Origin: an uncultured Geobacter sp.
GTDB taxonomy: Bacteria; Desulfobacterota; Desulfuromonadia; Geobacterales; CAIOGM01
Reading direction: 5' to 3'
NCBI GenBank assembly: GCA_903902855.1
Contig: CAIUWK010000087.1
Span: forward strand, 1 to 64,000
DNA length: 64,000 bases
Shown one piece after another: positions 42,029 to 53,757 of this stretch (its first letter is position 1; the number at the start of each line of letters is the position of its first letter). The position numbers and the translations under genes are program-made. The notes under the pieces are model-generated. The model was not told the origin of the DNA and ran no database searches. It saw nothing but the letters and a program-made list of their open reading frames with translations.

Positions 42029-42573
42029 GAAACCAGCTCACTCTTCGTAAAGATCGTCCTCAGCCAGTACCCTTCCTGTTCGATGTTTTCCCTTCCCCCC
42101 TCTTCGCGATCCACCAGAGTCACGATACCCAGGACCACGAGCCCCTCTTCCTCGGCGCGTCGGACCGCCTTCATGGAGGAGCCGCCGGTGGTTACCACAT
42201 CCTCCACGATGACGACTTTCGTGCCGGCAGGGAGGTTCTTGCGCCCTTCCAGCCACTGGCCGGTGCCATGCCCCTTGGGTTCTTTCCGGATGATGAAGGC
42301 GTGGAGATGCCCCCCATCCAGATGGGCCGCGATGGAGGTCGCCGTGGCAATGGGGTCAGCCCCCAGGGTGATCCCCCCCACAGCCTCAACACCGGCCACA
42401 TCCTTGATCGCCTCGTAGAAGAGCCTCCCCACCAGGAATCCTCCGGTTGCGTGCAGGGTGGTCTGCTTGCCGTCGAAGTAGAAGTCGCTCTCCCGGCCGG
42501 AAGCCAGGGTAACTTTGCGTTTTTCGTAGGAGAGTTCCGTGATGATCTGCTTCAGTTGCTGACGTTCCGTCAT
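42025..42573 (-). CDS. pyrE: Orotate phosphoribosyltransferase
   Basis: Makes orotidine-5'-phosphate from orotate and PRPP. The 182-residue protein has [27 protein letters not shown], the orotate region [13 protein letters not shown], and the PRPP-binding motif [18 protein letters not shown]. It overlaps purF upstream (ATGA) and the ykgJ-family gene downstream (CTGA), so it is translated from the purine operon message. A pyrimidine gene at the end of a purine operon is noteworthy but plausible, because both draw on PRPP. Confidence 0.95.
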   Translation of the reverse strand: MTERQQLKQIITELSYEKRKVTLASGRESDFYFDGKQTTLHATGGFLVGRLFYEAIKDVAGVEAVGGITLGADPIATATSIAAHLDGGHLHAFIIRKEPKGHGTGQWLEGRKNLPAGTKVVIVEDVVTTGGSSMKAVRRAEEEGLVVLGIVTLVDREEGGRENIEQEGYWLRTIFTKSELVS

Positions 42574-43991
42574 TTTTCATGCTCCTTATCAAAGAGATTC
42601 ATCTGATTATTGTCACACTTGGTGGAAGGGAAACCGATGGGATAGCCGCCGCTGAAACAGGCCTTGCAGTAGCCGGTGTTGCTGGTCCCCACCGCCTTGA
42701 GCAGCCCCGCCTCGGAGAGATATCCCAGGGAATCGGCGGTGATATACTTCCTGATCTCATCGAGGGTGTGGGATGCCGAGATCAGCTCCTTCCGGTTGGG
42801 GGTATCGATACCGTAGTAGCAGGGATAACTTGTGGGGGGGGAGGAGATCATCATATGAACTTCCCGGGCCCCCGCGTTCCGGACCATCTTGACGATCTTG
42901 CGGGAGGTGGTCCCCCGGACGATGGAGTCGTCGATGACCACCACCCGTTTCCCCACCAGGAGTTCCCGTACCGGATTGAGTTTGATCTTGACCCCGAAAT
43001 GCCGGATGGACTGCTGGGGTTCGATAAACGTCCGCCCCACGTAATGGTTCCGGATGAGCCCCAGTTCGAAACTGATGCCGGACTCCTCGGCGTACCCCAT
43101 GGCCGCCGGAACACCGGAATCCGGAACCGGGATGACGATATCCGCGTCAATGCGATGCTCCCGGGCCAGCTGCCTCCCCAGCTCCTTCCGGACGGTATAG
43201 ACGTTCTTGCCGAAGATGAAGGAGTCGGGACGGGCAAAATAGACGAATTCGAAGATACAGGGGGATGGGGTCGCCTTCTTGAGGGGGAAGTAGGAGTTCA
43301 TCCCGGTGGCGGTGATCTCCACGATTTCACCCGGCTCGATTTCGCGAATGAAGGTGGCCTCGATGAGATCCAGGGCACAACTCTCCGAAGCGACCACGTA
43401 GGCCGACCCCAATCGCCCCAGACAGAGGGGGCGAAAGCCGTGGGGGTCCCGGGCCGCAATCATTCGGGTTTCGGTGAGGAAGAGGAGCGAATAGGCACCG
43501 GTCACCTGGCTCAGGGCGTCGGTGAGCCGGTCCAGGAGAGAATTTGCCTTGGACGTGGCCAGCAGGTGGATGATGATCTCCGTGTCCATGGTGGTCTGAA
43601 AGATGGAGCCCCACGCCTCCAGTTCGTCCTTGATCCGCTGGGCATTCACCAGGTTGCCGTTATGGGCCACGGCGATGGAGCCGCGGGAATAATTCACCAT
43701 GATCGGCTGGACATTCTTGAGCACCGATGAACCGGTGGTGGAGTAGCGGACATGACCGATGGCGGAACGACCGGGAAGTTTTTTAAAGATATCCTGATTG
43801 CCGAAGACATCGGCTACGAGCCCCATTCCCTTGTGGGCATGGAGCTCATGGCCATCGGACGAGACAATGCCGCACGCTTCCTGCCCTCTGTGTTGCAGGG
43901 CATAGAGCCCCAGGTAGGTCAGGTTCGACGCCTCCTGGTGATTGTAGATACCGAAGATGCCGCACTCTTCGTGGGGACGAGACAGATTCAT
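42570..43991 (-). CDS. purF: Amidophosphoribosyltransferase
   Basis: First committed step of purine synthesis: PRPP plus glutamine to phosphoribosylamine. A 473-residue protein. A nine-residue propeptide precedes the N-terminal nucleophile Cys10 ([21 protein letters not shown]). PRPP-binding [18 protein letters not shown] is intact. C-terminal [16 protein letters not shown] has cysteines like those of the 4Fe-4S-containing type. ATG 43991 with AAGGAGAAACC is preferred to the track start. The gene starts just after purQ. Confidence 0.95.
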   Translation of the reverse strand: MNLSRPHEECGIFGIYNHQEASNLTYLGLYALQHRGQEACGIVSSDGHELHAHKGMGLVADVFGNQDIFKKLPGRSAIGHVRYSTTGSSVLKNVQPIMVNYSRGSIAVAHNGNLVNAQRIKDELEAWGSIFQTTMDTEIIIHLLATSKANSLLDRLTDALSQVTGAYSLLFLTETRMIAARDPHGFRPLCLGRLGSAYVVASESCALDLIEATFIREIEPGEIVEITATGMNSYFPLKKATPSPCIFEFVYFARPDSFIFGKNVYTVRKELGRQLAREHRIDADIVIPVPDSGVPAAMGYAEESGISFELGLIRNHYVGRTFIEPQQSIRHFGVKIKLNPVRELLVGKRVVVIDDSIVRGTTSRKIVKMVRNAGAREVHMMISSPPTSYPCYYGIDTPNRKELISASHTLDEIRKYITADSLGYLSEAGLLKAVGTSNTGYCKACFSGGYPIGFPSTKCDNNQMNLFDKEHEK

Positions 43992-44011
43992 GGTTTCTCC
44001 TTGGGAAGAAG

Positions 44012-44836
44012 TCAACAGAGGTTCATCCTCACATACTCAGCCGCGTTACGGAACAGGATGAGCCCGTCACCCTCTTCCGGCAATGTCTCGCGGGTCCAGC
44101 GGGGATGCTGGGTGTAGTGGACAAAAGCCTCGGGATGGGGCATGAGTCCCATGAGTCGGCCGGTGGGGTCGCAGATTCCGGCAATGCCGTCCTGGGAACC
44201 GTTGGGGTTGAGGGGGAACTCCATGGTAGGGCTCTCGCAATCCGGGGTCGAGTAAGCAAGCACCGCCAGATGTTCCTGCTGAATCCGTTCCAGGGTGTCG
44301 GGAGAATCGCAGAGGAACTTCCCCTCACCATGGCGCACCGGGAGGTAGAGCGCCTGCAGACCTCGGGTGTAGATGGAGGGTGATGCCGGATCGACCTTCA
44401 GCCAGCACCAGCGGTCCTGAAAACGACCGCAATCGTTATGGGTCAGGGTAACGCTCTGGGTCAGATAAGCGCCGTCTAGTCCGGGAAGCATCCCCATCTT
44501 GGCCATGAGCTGAAAGCCGTTACAGACCCCGAGGATCAACTTGCCGTCACCGATGAAGCGGGTGAACTGTTCCACCAGCTTTTCCCCGGTTCCCGCCACG
44601 GCGGCATGTTTCAACCGGTTGGCCTGGGCCTTGGCACTCCCCAGGTCATCGCCGTCCAGGAACCCCCCCGTGAGGTTGAGGAACTGGAAATCATCCAGTC
44701 TGATCTCTCCGGAGAGAATCTGGGCGATATGAGCTATGACCACCTCATCGAAACCACCCAGCCGACAGGCATGGGCCGCCTCATTCTCGCAGTTGGTGCC
44801 GTTGCCGGTGATTACGATTGCACGTGTTTTTGCCAT
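44012..44836 (-). CDS. purQ: Phosphoribosylformylglycinamidine synthase glutaminase subunit
   Basis: Supplies ammonia from glutamine to PurL. The class I glutaminase triad is visible: nucleophile Cys in [16 protein letters not shown], and His/Glu in [11 protein letters not shown]. At 274 residues it is longer than the roughly 225-residue Bacillus PurQ and resembles the C-terminal glutaminase domain of long PurL proteins. ATG 44836 ([11 protein letters not shown]) with GAGGAG ten bases upstream is preferred to GTG 44854. It lies between purSL and purF. Confidence 0.92.
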   Translation of the reverse strand: MAKTRAIVITGNGTNCENEAAHACRLGGFDEVVIAHIAQILSGEIRLDDFQFLNLTGGFLDGDDLGSAKAQANRLKHAAVAGTGEKLVEQFTRFIGDGKLILGVCNGFQLMAKMGMLPGLDGAYLTQSVTLTHNDCGRFQDRWCWLKVDPASPSIYTRGLQALYLPVRHGEGKFLCDSPDTLERIQQEHLAVLAYSTPDCESPTMEFPLNPNGSQDGIAGICDPTGRLMGLMPHPEAFVHYTQHPRWTRETLPEEGDGLILFRNAAEYVRMNLC

Positions 44837-44864
44837 CTTTCTCTTGCTCCTCACTGGTCCGTAC

Positions 44865-47800
44865 TTATAACTCTCGCAGTGTTGCCTGCCACGCTTCCTT
44901 CAACTCCGCCAGCCCGGAGGTAACGACAACAGCGCCGTTCACTCCGGCAATGGTCAGTTCCGCAGCCAACGTCACCACGCCGATGGCGGAGCAGCCGGTA
45001 TCGGCCATGATCGCCTCAAATTCGTCACTCTTGTCCGGTGAGACCGTGACGAGGAGTCGCGAAGCGGATTCACTGAAGAGAAGGGTCGCATCATTTCTGG
45101 CGGCCAGGTCACCTTTCCAGAGGAGCCGCGCCAGGTCGAGGGTCATACCGTACCCCCCGGCAAAGGCGGACTCCGCCGCGGCCACGGCCAGACCGCCATC
45201 GGAGAGGTCATGGCACGATGCCACTACTCCGGCCAGAAGCGCCCGGTGGTACGCCTGATAACGGGAGTAGGCGGCGGTTGTATCCACCAGAGGAACCCCG
45301 TTCCCCACACCGCCCAGCAGGGCGAAGTATTCCGATCCCCCCAGTTCGGCAGCGGTGGTACCCAGGAGATAGACGATGTCTCCCGGTCGCTTGACATCCA
45401 TGGTCACCGCTTTCCGGGCGTCCTCGATCTTGCCGATGACCGAAAAGAGGAGCGTGGGGGGGATGGAGATCTTGATCCCCCCGTCATAGAAATCGTTCTT
45501 CATGGAGTCCTTGCCCGACACCAGCGGCAAGTTGTAGGCCAGGCAGACGTCGTAGAGCGCTTCATTGGCCCGGACGAGCTGGGCCATTTTGTACGCTCCG
45601 TCCGGCGTCTTCTCGGAGAGGACCGGGTCGCACCAGCAGAAGTTGTCCAGACCGGCTACCAGTTCCAGGGAGCCCCCCACTGCCACGTAGTTGCGCAACG
45701 CCTCGTCGATGGCGTTGGCGGTCATGTGGTAGGTATCGATATCCGAATAGCGGGGAGAGATGCCGTGGGCCACCACCACCCCCTCAAAGGAGTCCAGGAG
45801 CGGACGAACCACCGCCGCATCCGAGGGACCGTCGTTGGTCACGCCGGTAAACGGCTTCACCACCGATCCCCCCTGCACTTCGTGGTCATAACGCCGCACC
45901 ACCGACTCCTTGGAGCAGACATTCAACGCCCCCAGAAGTGACTTCAGCACGTCAGTGTAATTATCCTTTACCTCAACCTTTACCTCTTCCTGCTTCGGCG
46001 GCGTCCACTTGGCCGGGAGTTGCAGAGGGGGGAGCCCTTCGTGCATGAAAGAGACCGGGAGCCATGCCACGGTCCGCTCTTCGTAGAGCATATGGAAGAT
46101 GCCGGAGTCGGTGAACTCCCCCAGCACCGTGGCTTCCACGCCGAAACTTTTGGCCATGGTCAAAAACTCCCGGATCTGTTCCGGCGGCACAGCCAGAGAC
46201 ATCCGCTCCTGGGCCTCGGAGATAAGGATCTCCCAGGGGTTGAGGCCGGGGTACTTCAGCGGCGCCTTGGCCAGATCCATCCTGCACCCTCCCACCTCGC
46301 CGCACATCTCGCCGATGGAGGAGGAGAGCCCTCCGGCGCCGTTGTCGGTGATGAAGCGGTAGAGCCCCTTGTCCCGGGCCCGGATGAGGAAATCGAACAT
46401 CCGCTTCTGGGTGATGGGATCGCCGATCTGCACCGCCGTTACCGGCGAGTTCTCGTTCAGCTCCTCGGAGGAGAAGGTGGCGCCGTGGATGCCGTCCTTG
46501 CCGATCCGTCCCCCGGTCATGACGATGAGATCCCCCGGCAGGATGGATTTATCGTGACTGGGGGCGCCGTTGATCCGGGAGGGCATGATCCCGGCGGTAC
46601 CGCAGAAGACCAGCGGCTTGCCGCAGAACCGGTCGTCAAAGACCAGGCTCCCGTTCACCGTGGGAATGCCGCTCTTGTTCCCCCCATGCTCCACCCCTTC
46701 CACCACCCCTTCGTAGATACGGCGGGGATGGAGAAGCCGGGAGGGGAGCGGTTTGGCGTAGAACGGATCGGCAAAACAGAAGACATCGGTATTGAAAATC
46801 AGCCGTGCCCCCATGCCGGTGCCGAAAGGATCACGGTTGACCCCCACGATGCCGGTGAGCGCTCCGCCGTAGGGGTCAAGGGCCGAGGGGGAGTTATGGG
46901 TCTCCACCTTGAAGACCAGGGACCAGTCGTCGTTGAACCGGATGACCCCGGCGTTGTCCTTGAAGACCGAGAGGCAGAAATCGCGATCTCCCAGCTTGGC
47001 CCTCACATCCTTGGTGGTTTGCTGGATGTACGATTTGAAGAGCGATTTGATCTCCCGGCTGTTCCCCTGTTCGTCCTCGTATTGCACGGTGCCGGAGAAG
47101 ATCTTGTGCTTGCAGTGCTCCGACCAGGTCTGGGCCAGGCACTCCAGTTCCACATCCGTGGGAGAAGAGCCCAGCCCCACCTTTGCCCGTTCCGCACGGA
47201 CCTCGTCACTGCGAAAGTGGGCCTGAATGATCAGCATCTCTTCCAGGGTCAGGGCCAGCACCCCTTCCCTGCTGATCCGGATCAGTTCCTCGTCGCTCAC
47301 CTCAAGATCAATTTCCTGTACGGAGGAGCGGCCATTCGCCCCTGCGTTCTCGGCTACCCTGGGGACCACGGCGGGAAATCCCCCCTGAGCGGCGAATTCC
47401 GCAGTGGAAAGAATGGTAAAGCGCTGGATCAGGGTGTTGCAGAGGAGGCCGGTGGCGATCCGTTCCAGGTCCGCGCGGCAAAGCCCCCCATCACCTTCTA
47501 CGGTTTGACGTTGTCCCGTACCGGCCTCTCCCGCCAGGGGAGAAGGGGTACCGGTGATAAGATACTGGACCGCAGTATAGACCGCTTCACCCTGCTGGAA
47601 CTGGCGACCGGTGAGGTATTCAATGGCCTCCCGGGCTGTCCGACCCACATTGTCGGTAACGCCGGGGCGAAACCCAACCTCCACGATCCAGTCGAAATCA
47701 GCGGCAATGGGGCGGTCGATGCTCCGCTCCTGAATCACCGGATCGCAAAGCGGCCCGGCAGCAGCCTGATCCAACTCCTCCCAGGAGAGGAGTGCGTCCA

Positions 47801-47930
47801 CGGTATAGACATCAATGGTCCGGACCTCCGCCACCGGCAGGTGCAGGAACTGCTCGATCTCACGCTTCACCCGTCGGCCACGGGCATCCCTGACACTCTG
47901 CTTCAAGGCTACTTCCACACGATTTGCCAT
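44865..47930 (-). CDS. purL: Phosphoribosylformylglycinamidine synthase, PurS-PurL fusion
   Basis: Catalyses the fourth purine step, FGAR to FGAM. A 1021-residue protein. The first 200 residues contain two PurS-like repeats (VEVALKQSVRDARGRRVKREI and WIVEVGFRPGVTDNVGRTAREAI), followed by the PurL synthetase with LAQTWSEHCKHKIF, VFKVETHNSPSALDPYGGALTGIVGVNRD and SGKDSMKNDF. The glutaminase is the separate purQ. Two repeat-derived inserts are visible: TPSPLAGEAGTGQRQTVEGDGGL in the second PurS-like half and EEVKVEVK in the linker near residue 655. Neither breaks the frame. ATG start MANRVEVAL. Confidence 0.95.
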   Translation of the reverse strand: MANRVEVALKQSVRDARGRRVKREIEQFLHLPVAEVRTIDVYTVDALLSWEELDQAAAGPLCDPVIQERSIDRPIAADFDWIVEVGFRPGVTDNVGRTAREAIEYLTGRQFQQGEAVYTAVQYLITGTPSPLAGEAGTGQRQTVEGDGGLCRADLERIATGLLCNTLIQRFTILSTAEFAAQGGFPAVVPRVAENAGANGRSSVQEIDLEVSDEELIRISREGVLALTLEEMLIIQAHFRSDEVRAERAKVGLGSSPTDVELECLAQTWSEHCKHKIFSGTVQYEDEQGNSREIKSLFKSYIQQTTKDVRAKLGDRDFCLSVFKDNAGVIRFNDDWSLVFKVETHNSPSALDPYGGALTGIVGVNRDPFGTGMGARLIFNTDVFCFADPFYAKPLPSRLLHPRRIYEGVVEGVEHGGNKSGIPTVNGSLVFDDRFCGKPLVFCGTAGIMPSRINGAPSHDKSILPGDLIVMTGGRIGKDGIHGATFSSEELNENSPVTAVQIGDPITQKRMFDFLIRARDKGLYRFITDNGAGGLSSSIGEMCGEVGGCRMDLAKAPLKYPGLNPWEILISEAQERMSLAVPPEQIREFLTMAKSFGVEATVLGEFTDSGIFHMLYEERTVAWLPVSFMHEGLPPLQLPAKWTPPKQEEVKVEVKDNYTDVLKSLLGALNVCSKESVVRRYDHEVQGGSVVKPFTGVTNDGPSDAAVVRPLLDSFEGVVVAHGISPRYSDIDTYHMTANAIDEALRNYVAVGGSLELVAGLDNFCWCDPVLSEKTPDGAYKMAQLVRANEALYDVCLAYNLPLVSGKDSMKNDFYDGGIKISIPPTLLFSVIGKIEDARKAVTMDVKRPGDIVYLLGTTAAELGGSEYFALLGGVGNGVPLVDTTAAYSRYQAYHRALLAGVVASCHDLSDGGLAVAAAESAFAGGYGMTLDLARLLWKGDLAARNDATLLFSESASRLLVTVSPDKSDEFEAIMADTGCSAIGVVTLAAELTIAGVNGAVVVTSGLAELKEAWQATLREL
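45961..45990. repeat. Hexamer repeat inside purL
   Basis: TTATCC TTTACC TCAACC TTTACC TCTTCC in perfect six-base register. On the coding strand this is GGAAGA GGTAAA GGTTGA GGTAAA GGATAA and codes the stretch EEVKVEVKDN. It resembles the intergenic GGTTAA array near 18.9 kb. Confidence 0.7.
47475..47554. repeat. REP-like insert inside purL
   Basis: Contains CCTCTCCCGCCAGGGGAGAAGG, a small hairpin of the kind widely seen in dispersed bacterial REP elements, which typically translate as TPSPLAGEG. It codes about 25 residues absent from the parallel position of the first PurS-like half. Confidence 0.6.
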
Positions 47931-47934
47931 CGTC

Positions 47935-49029
47935 TCAATCCTTTTCCATGATCACCGTCCGGGTGGGGTACGGAATCTCGACCCCCTGCTCCCGGAAGCG
48001 TCTGATGATGAGTGAGTTGACCTGATCGGTCACACTGAAGAGCTTTCCATATTCGGCAACCCAGAAGAAAAGGGTCATGGTAAGGGCGCTCTCGCCGAAT
48101 GAGGCGAAATACGCCTCGGGCGCCGGATCTTCCAGAACCCCGTCAATCTCCCCGGCACCATCCACCAGGAGCCGTTTCACCTGCTCCACATCGCTTTCGT
48201 ACCCCACCCCCACCGTAATCCGCCCCCTGACCCGGAAGTCGGGAAAAGCCTGGTTGATCACCATGGTATTGCAGAGGTCGGAGTTGGGGATGACCAGGAG
48301 CATGTTATCCAGGGTCCTGATCTTGGTGCTCCTCAGTCCGATATCCGCCACATCACCGATCTGTCCCCCCGCAAGCTGAATCCGGTCTCCGATCCGGAAG
48401 GGACGGTCCAGCATGAGGGTGAAACCGGAGATGACGTGGGCCATGGTATCCTTGGCCGCCATGCCGATGGCCAGGGAGCCGATCCCCAGGGCGGTGACAA
48501 AGGAGAGGATATCATAACTGAAATGCTTGAGAGTGATCATCAGGGAGGTGACGATCAGAAACAGGGTGCCCAGCTTCTCCACCAGGGGGACCAACTGCCG
48601 GTCAACTCCTTCACGCCCCTGCTCCGCCATACGGGCCGCATACCACTCCAGCAGTTCATGAAGGGAGCGGTAACCGATATTGGTGAGGATGCCGACATTG
48701 ACGATGAAGAGGGTTCCGGCGGCAACCAGATGGGCTTTGGCCGGGAGCGGCAGGGCGCACACCGCCAGGTAGAGCCCGGCGGTGAGCACCAGCAGGGAAA
48801 CCGGCGGGGTGACCTTCCGGAGTATCCGGTCGTCCAGATCTGTTGTGGTAAACGCGGTGAAACGGAGCCCCCAGGTGGTGAGAAGACGCTTCATCACCAG
48901 GGAGAGTCCCCAGAAAAGGGCAATGATGAGGAGCGCCCAAAGCCCCTCCTTGAGCCAGAAGAGGAGGACCCCCTCCCCTTCCTTCACCAGGAACAGCTCA
49001 AGATATCTAGGCACCGAAAACCCTGGCAA
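47935..49029 (-). CDS. Small-conductance mechanosensitive channel family protein
   Basis: A 364-residue membrane protein with about four N-terminal hydrophobic segments and the MscS core. The pore-lining helix region is ILSFVTALGIGSLAIGMAAKDTMAHVISGFTLMLDRPFRIGDRIQLAGGQIGDV and the cytoplasmic beta domain is TVGVGYESDVEQVKRLLVDGAGEI. It releases solutes on osmotic downshock in known members. The start is uncertain: TTG 49029, GTG 49014 (overlapping the purB stop) and a later GTG are all possible, and none has a strong ribosome site. It sits between purB and purL, four bases before the purL start. Confidence 0.88.
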   Translation of the reverse strand: MPGFSVPRYLELFLVKEGEGVLLFWLKEGLWALLIIALFWGLSLVMKRLLTTWGLRFTAFTTTDLDDRILRKVTPPVSLLVLTAGLYLAVCALPLPAKAHLVAAGTLFIVNVGILTNIGYRSLHELLEWYAARMAEQGREGVDRQLVPLVEKLGTLFLIVTSLMITLKHFSYDILSFVTALGIGSLAIGMAAKDTMAHVISGFTLMLDRPFRIGDRIQLAGGQIGDVADIGLRSTKIRTLDNMLLVIPNSDLCNTMVINQAFPDFRVRGRITVGVGYESDVEQVKRLLVDGAGEIDGVLEDPAPEAYFASFGESALTMTLFFWVAEYGKLFSVTDQVNSLIIRRFREQGVEIPYPTRTVIMEKD

Positions 49030-50302
49030 AGATGCTGTTCACATGCTTCAGGTGATAGGCCAGATCGAAGGATTCACGGATCTTTGCCTCACCCAGCGCT
49101 CCAACCACCTCCTGATCCGCCAGCAGCTCCGTCTGGAAATCCTTCCCTTCATCCCAGACCTTCATGGCGTTACGCTGGACCAGACGGTAGGCATCCTCCC
49201 GGGAAACCCCGGCCTGGGTCAGATCCAGGAGAATCTTCTGGGAGAAGACCAACCCCTTCATCTGGTTGAGATTCCTCAGCATGTTCTCGGGATATACCAC
49301 CAGATTCCTGATCAGGCCGTTGAGCCGGCGCAGGGAAAAATCCAGGGCCACCGTGGCGTCCGGGGCGATGTACCGCTCCACGCTGGAGTGAGAGATGTCA
49401 CGCTCATGCCAGAGCGCCACATTCTCCAGGGCAGGGATGCAGAAAGAACGGATGTAGCGGGCCTGACCGGTGAGATTCTCGGCGAGGATGGGGTTGCGCT
49501 TGTGGGGCATGGCCGACGACCCTTTCTGCCCCTTGCTGAAGAATTCCTCCACCTCCAGCACCTCGGTCCGCTGCAGGTGCCGGATCTCCACGGCGATCCG
49601 CTCCAGGGAGGAGGCGATAATGGAGAGGGTACAGAAATATTCTGCATGGCGGTCCCGAGGGATGACCTGGGTGGAGACCGGTTCGGGGATCAGCCCCATC
49701 TTCTTGCAGACATACTCTTCCACATAGGGATCGATGTTGGCAAAGGTCCCCACCGCACCGGAGATGGCGCCGGTGGCGATATTTTCCCGGGCCGCCGTCA
49801 GCCGTTTCCGGTTGCGCTGCATCTCGGCAAACCAGGAGGCCAGCTTGAGGCCGAAGGTCACCGGTTCGGCGTGAATCCCGTGGGAGCGGCCGATGCAGAC
49901 CGTATCCTTATGTTCCAGGGCCCTGACCTTGAGGGAGTCCAGCAACAGATCCAGGTCGCCCAGGAGTTCATCGGCGGCCTGGGTCAACTGGACGGAGAGG
50001 CAGGTGTCCAGCACATCGGAAGAGGTCATCCCCTGATGGATGAAGCGGGCCTCGGGCCCCACAAACTCGGCCACGGAGGTGAGAAAAGCGATGACGTCAT
50101 GCTTCACCTCCGCCTCGATGAGGTCGATGCGGGCGATGTCGAAGTTCCCCTTCTCCCGGATAACCGGCACGACCTCCTTGGGGATCACCCCCAGTTCAGC
50201 CTGGGCCTCGCAGGCCAGCGTCTCGATCTCCAGCCAGATACGGAAACGGTTCTCCGGTTCCCAGATGTTAGCCATTTCCTGACGGGTATAACGTGGAATC
50301 AT
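49007..50302 (-). CDS. purB: Adenylosuccinate lyase
   Basis: Splits fumarate from SAICAR and from adenylosuccinate in purine synthesis. A 431-residue member of the fumarase/aspartase superfamily. The signature GSSAMPHKRNPI with the mobile catalytic-loop Ser, the TSSDVLDTCLSVQL block and GRSHGIHAEPVTFGLK with the catalytic His are all present. ATG 50302 (MIPRYTRQEM) has CGGAG eight bases upstream and is preferred to TTG 50308. It is the first gene of the minus-strand nucleotide operon. The upstream spacer is filled by a heptamer repeat array, so the promoter could not be located. Confidence 0.95.
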   Translation of the reverse strand: MIPRYTRQEMANIWEPENRFRIWLEIETLACEAQAELGVIPKEVVPVIREKGNFDIARIDLIEAEVKHDVIAFLTSVAEFVGPEARFIHQGMTSSDVLDTCLSVQLTQAADELLGDLDLLLDSLKVRALEHKDTVCIGRSHGIHAEPVTFGLKLASWFAEMQRNRKRLTAARENIATGAISGAVGTFANIDPYVEEYVCKKMGLIPEPVSTQVIPRDRHAEYFCTLSIIASSLERIAVEIRHLQRTEVLEVEEFFSKGQKGSSAMPHKRNPILAENLTGQARYIRSFCIPALENVALWHERDISHSSVERYIAPDATVALDFSLRRLNGLIRNLVVYPENMLRNLNQMKGLVFSQKILLDLTQAGVSREDAYRLVQRNAMKVWDEGKDFQTELLADQEVVGALGEAKIRESFDLAYHLKHVNSIFARVFGA

Positions 50303-50313
50303 GATCAATCTCC

Positions 50314-50407
50314 GTTCGAAGTTCTAGGTTCTAGGTTCAAAGTTCTAGGTTCAAAGTGCGAGGTTCAAGGTTCAGAGTTGTAACTTTGAACTTTGAACTT
50401 TGAACTT
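50314..50407. repeat. GTTCAAA/GTTCTAG heptamer array between purB and the MBL gene
   Basis: Thirteen units in strict seven-base register: GTTCGAA GTTCTAG GTTCTAG GTTCAAA GTTCTAG GTTCAAA GTGCGAG GTTCAAG GTTCAGA GTTGTAA, then CTTTGAA three times. The last three are the complement of GTTCAAA-type units, so the array can fold back. It fills the whole spacer and abuts the MBL stop codon. Confidence 0.92.
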
Positions 50408-51170
50408 AAAAAAGCGCCGTTGGCTGGTCCTGACGGCCGATGGTCAGACGGGGAGCACAGCAGGTGGCTGCGTCCAGGACAATACGCGCCTCGCGCAGCG
50501 CCAGATCAGGGTGATTATTTACCTCGGAGAGGTGGGCAATAAACAGGGACTCCAAGCCATCATGGAGCAGTTCCGCCAGAAGTGTCCGTGACTCGGTGTT
50601 GGAAAGGTGTCCATGGCGTGACTTGATTCGCTGCTTCAGGTGCCAGGGATAGTGGCCGTTGATGAGCAGCTCCTCATCATGGTTGAATTCCAGTACCAGG
50701 GAACGGCACCGCTTCAGTTTCTCCTGAACCAGGCGGGTGGCCACCCCCAGGTCGGTGGCGCAACCGGCGATCCCCTCGCGGCTCTCCATGAGAAAACCGA
50801 CGGGGTCAACGGTATCATGGGTTATGGGAAACGGGTCGATGAGAAGGTCGCGAAAGGCAAAGGAGTGACCCGTCTCGAACTCCAGTACCTCGCACTTTGT
50901 CAGCAGCGGCGCAATCTGCCGTGCCGTGGGATAACTGACTAACACCGGAATCTTCAGCCGCCGCGCCAGGGTCCCCACACTCCGGATATGATCGGTATGC
51001 TCATGGGTGACCAGAATGGCGTTGAGGGTGGTTGCTTCAACCCCCACCAATGCAAGGCGTTCCGTCAGTTCCCGGGCGGAGAGTCCGGCATCAATGAGGA
51101 GACGGCTCTCGCCCGACTCCAGATAGACCGAATTCCCCTTGCTGCCGCTGGCCAACAAGCAGAGCCGCAC
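50406..51170 (-). CDS. MBL-fold metallo-hydrolase (YycJ/WalJ-like)
   Basis: A 254-residue metallo-beta-lactamase-fold protein. The zinc motif THEHTDH is at about residues 55-61, further ligands lie in ITHDTVDPVGF and LSEVNNHP, and the start VRLCLLASGSKGNSVYLESGESRLLIDAG is typical of YycJ/WalJ-like proteins, which are predicted nucleases. GTG 51170 with AGGGGGGAG is preferred to the track's ATG 51215. Its 3' end touches the heptamer array. The substrate is unknown. Confidence 0.88.
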   Translation of the reverse strand: MRLCLLASGSKGNSVYLESGESRLLIDAGLSARELTERLALVGVEATTLNAILVTHEHTDHIRSVGTLARRLKIPVLVSYPTARQIAPLLTKCEVLEFETGHSFAFRDLLIDPFPITHDTVDPVGFLMESREGIAGCATDLGVATRLVQEKLKRCRSLVLEFNHDEELLINGHYPWHLKQRIKSRHGHLSNTESRTLLAELLHDGLESLFIAHLSEVNNHPDLALREARIVLDAATCCAPRLTIGRQDQPTALF

Positions 51171-51298
51171 CAGCTCCCCCCTCTCGATTTCACCACGTAG
51201 AATCCGCACCGGCATCCTGCCGGTGAAACAACCCTGTACTTATAACAGGAATGTCGATATGGGTTCAAGGATAAAAGGGAGAGAGGGGGCAAGGGGTA

Positions 51299-53724
<2,426 letters not shown>

Positions 53725-53757
53725 CTCTCTCCTGGCGCTGCTGACGGTGAACGTCTG

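Noticed and set aside
42573-44015. purF start at 44015 as in the track
   Set aside because: It would add eight residues ahead of the propeptide and overlap purQ. ATG 43991 has a proper ribosome site and places the nucleophile Cys at position 10.
46020-47951. 643-residue plus-strand ORF
   Set aside because: Antisense to purL, rich in Gly, Pro, His and Asp typical of shadow translation.
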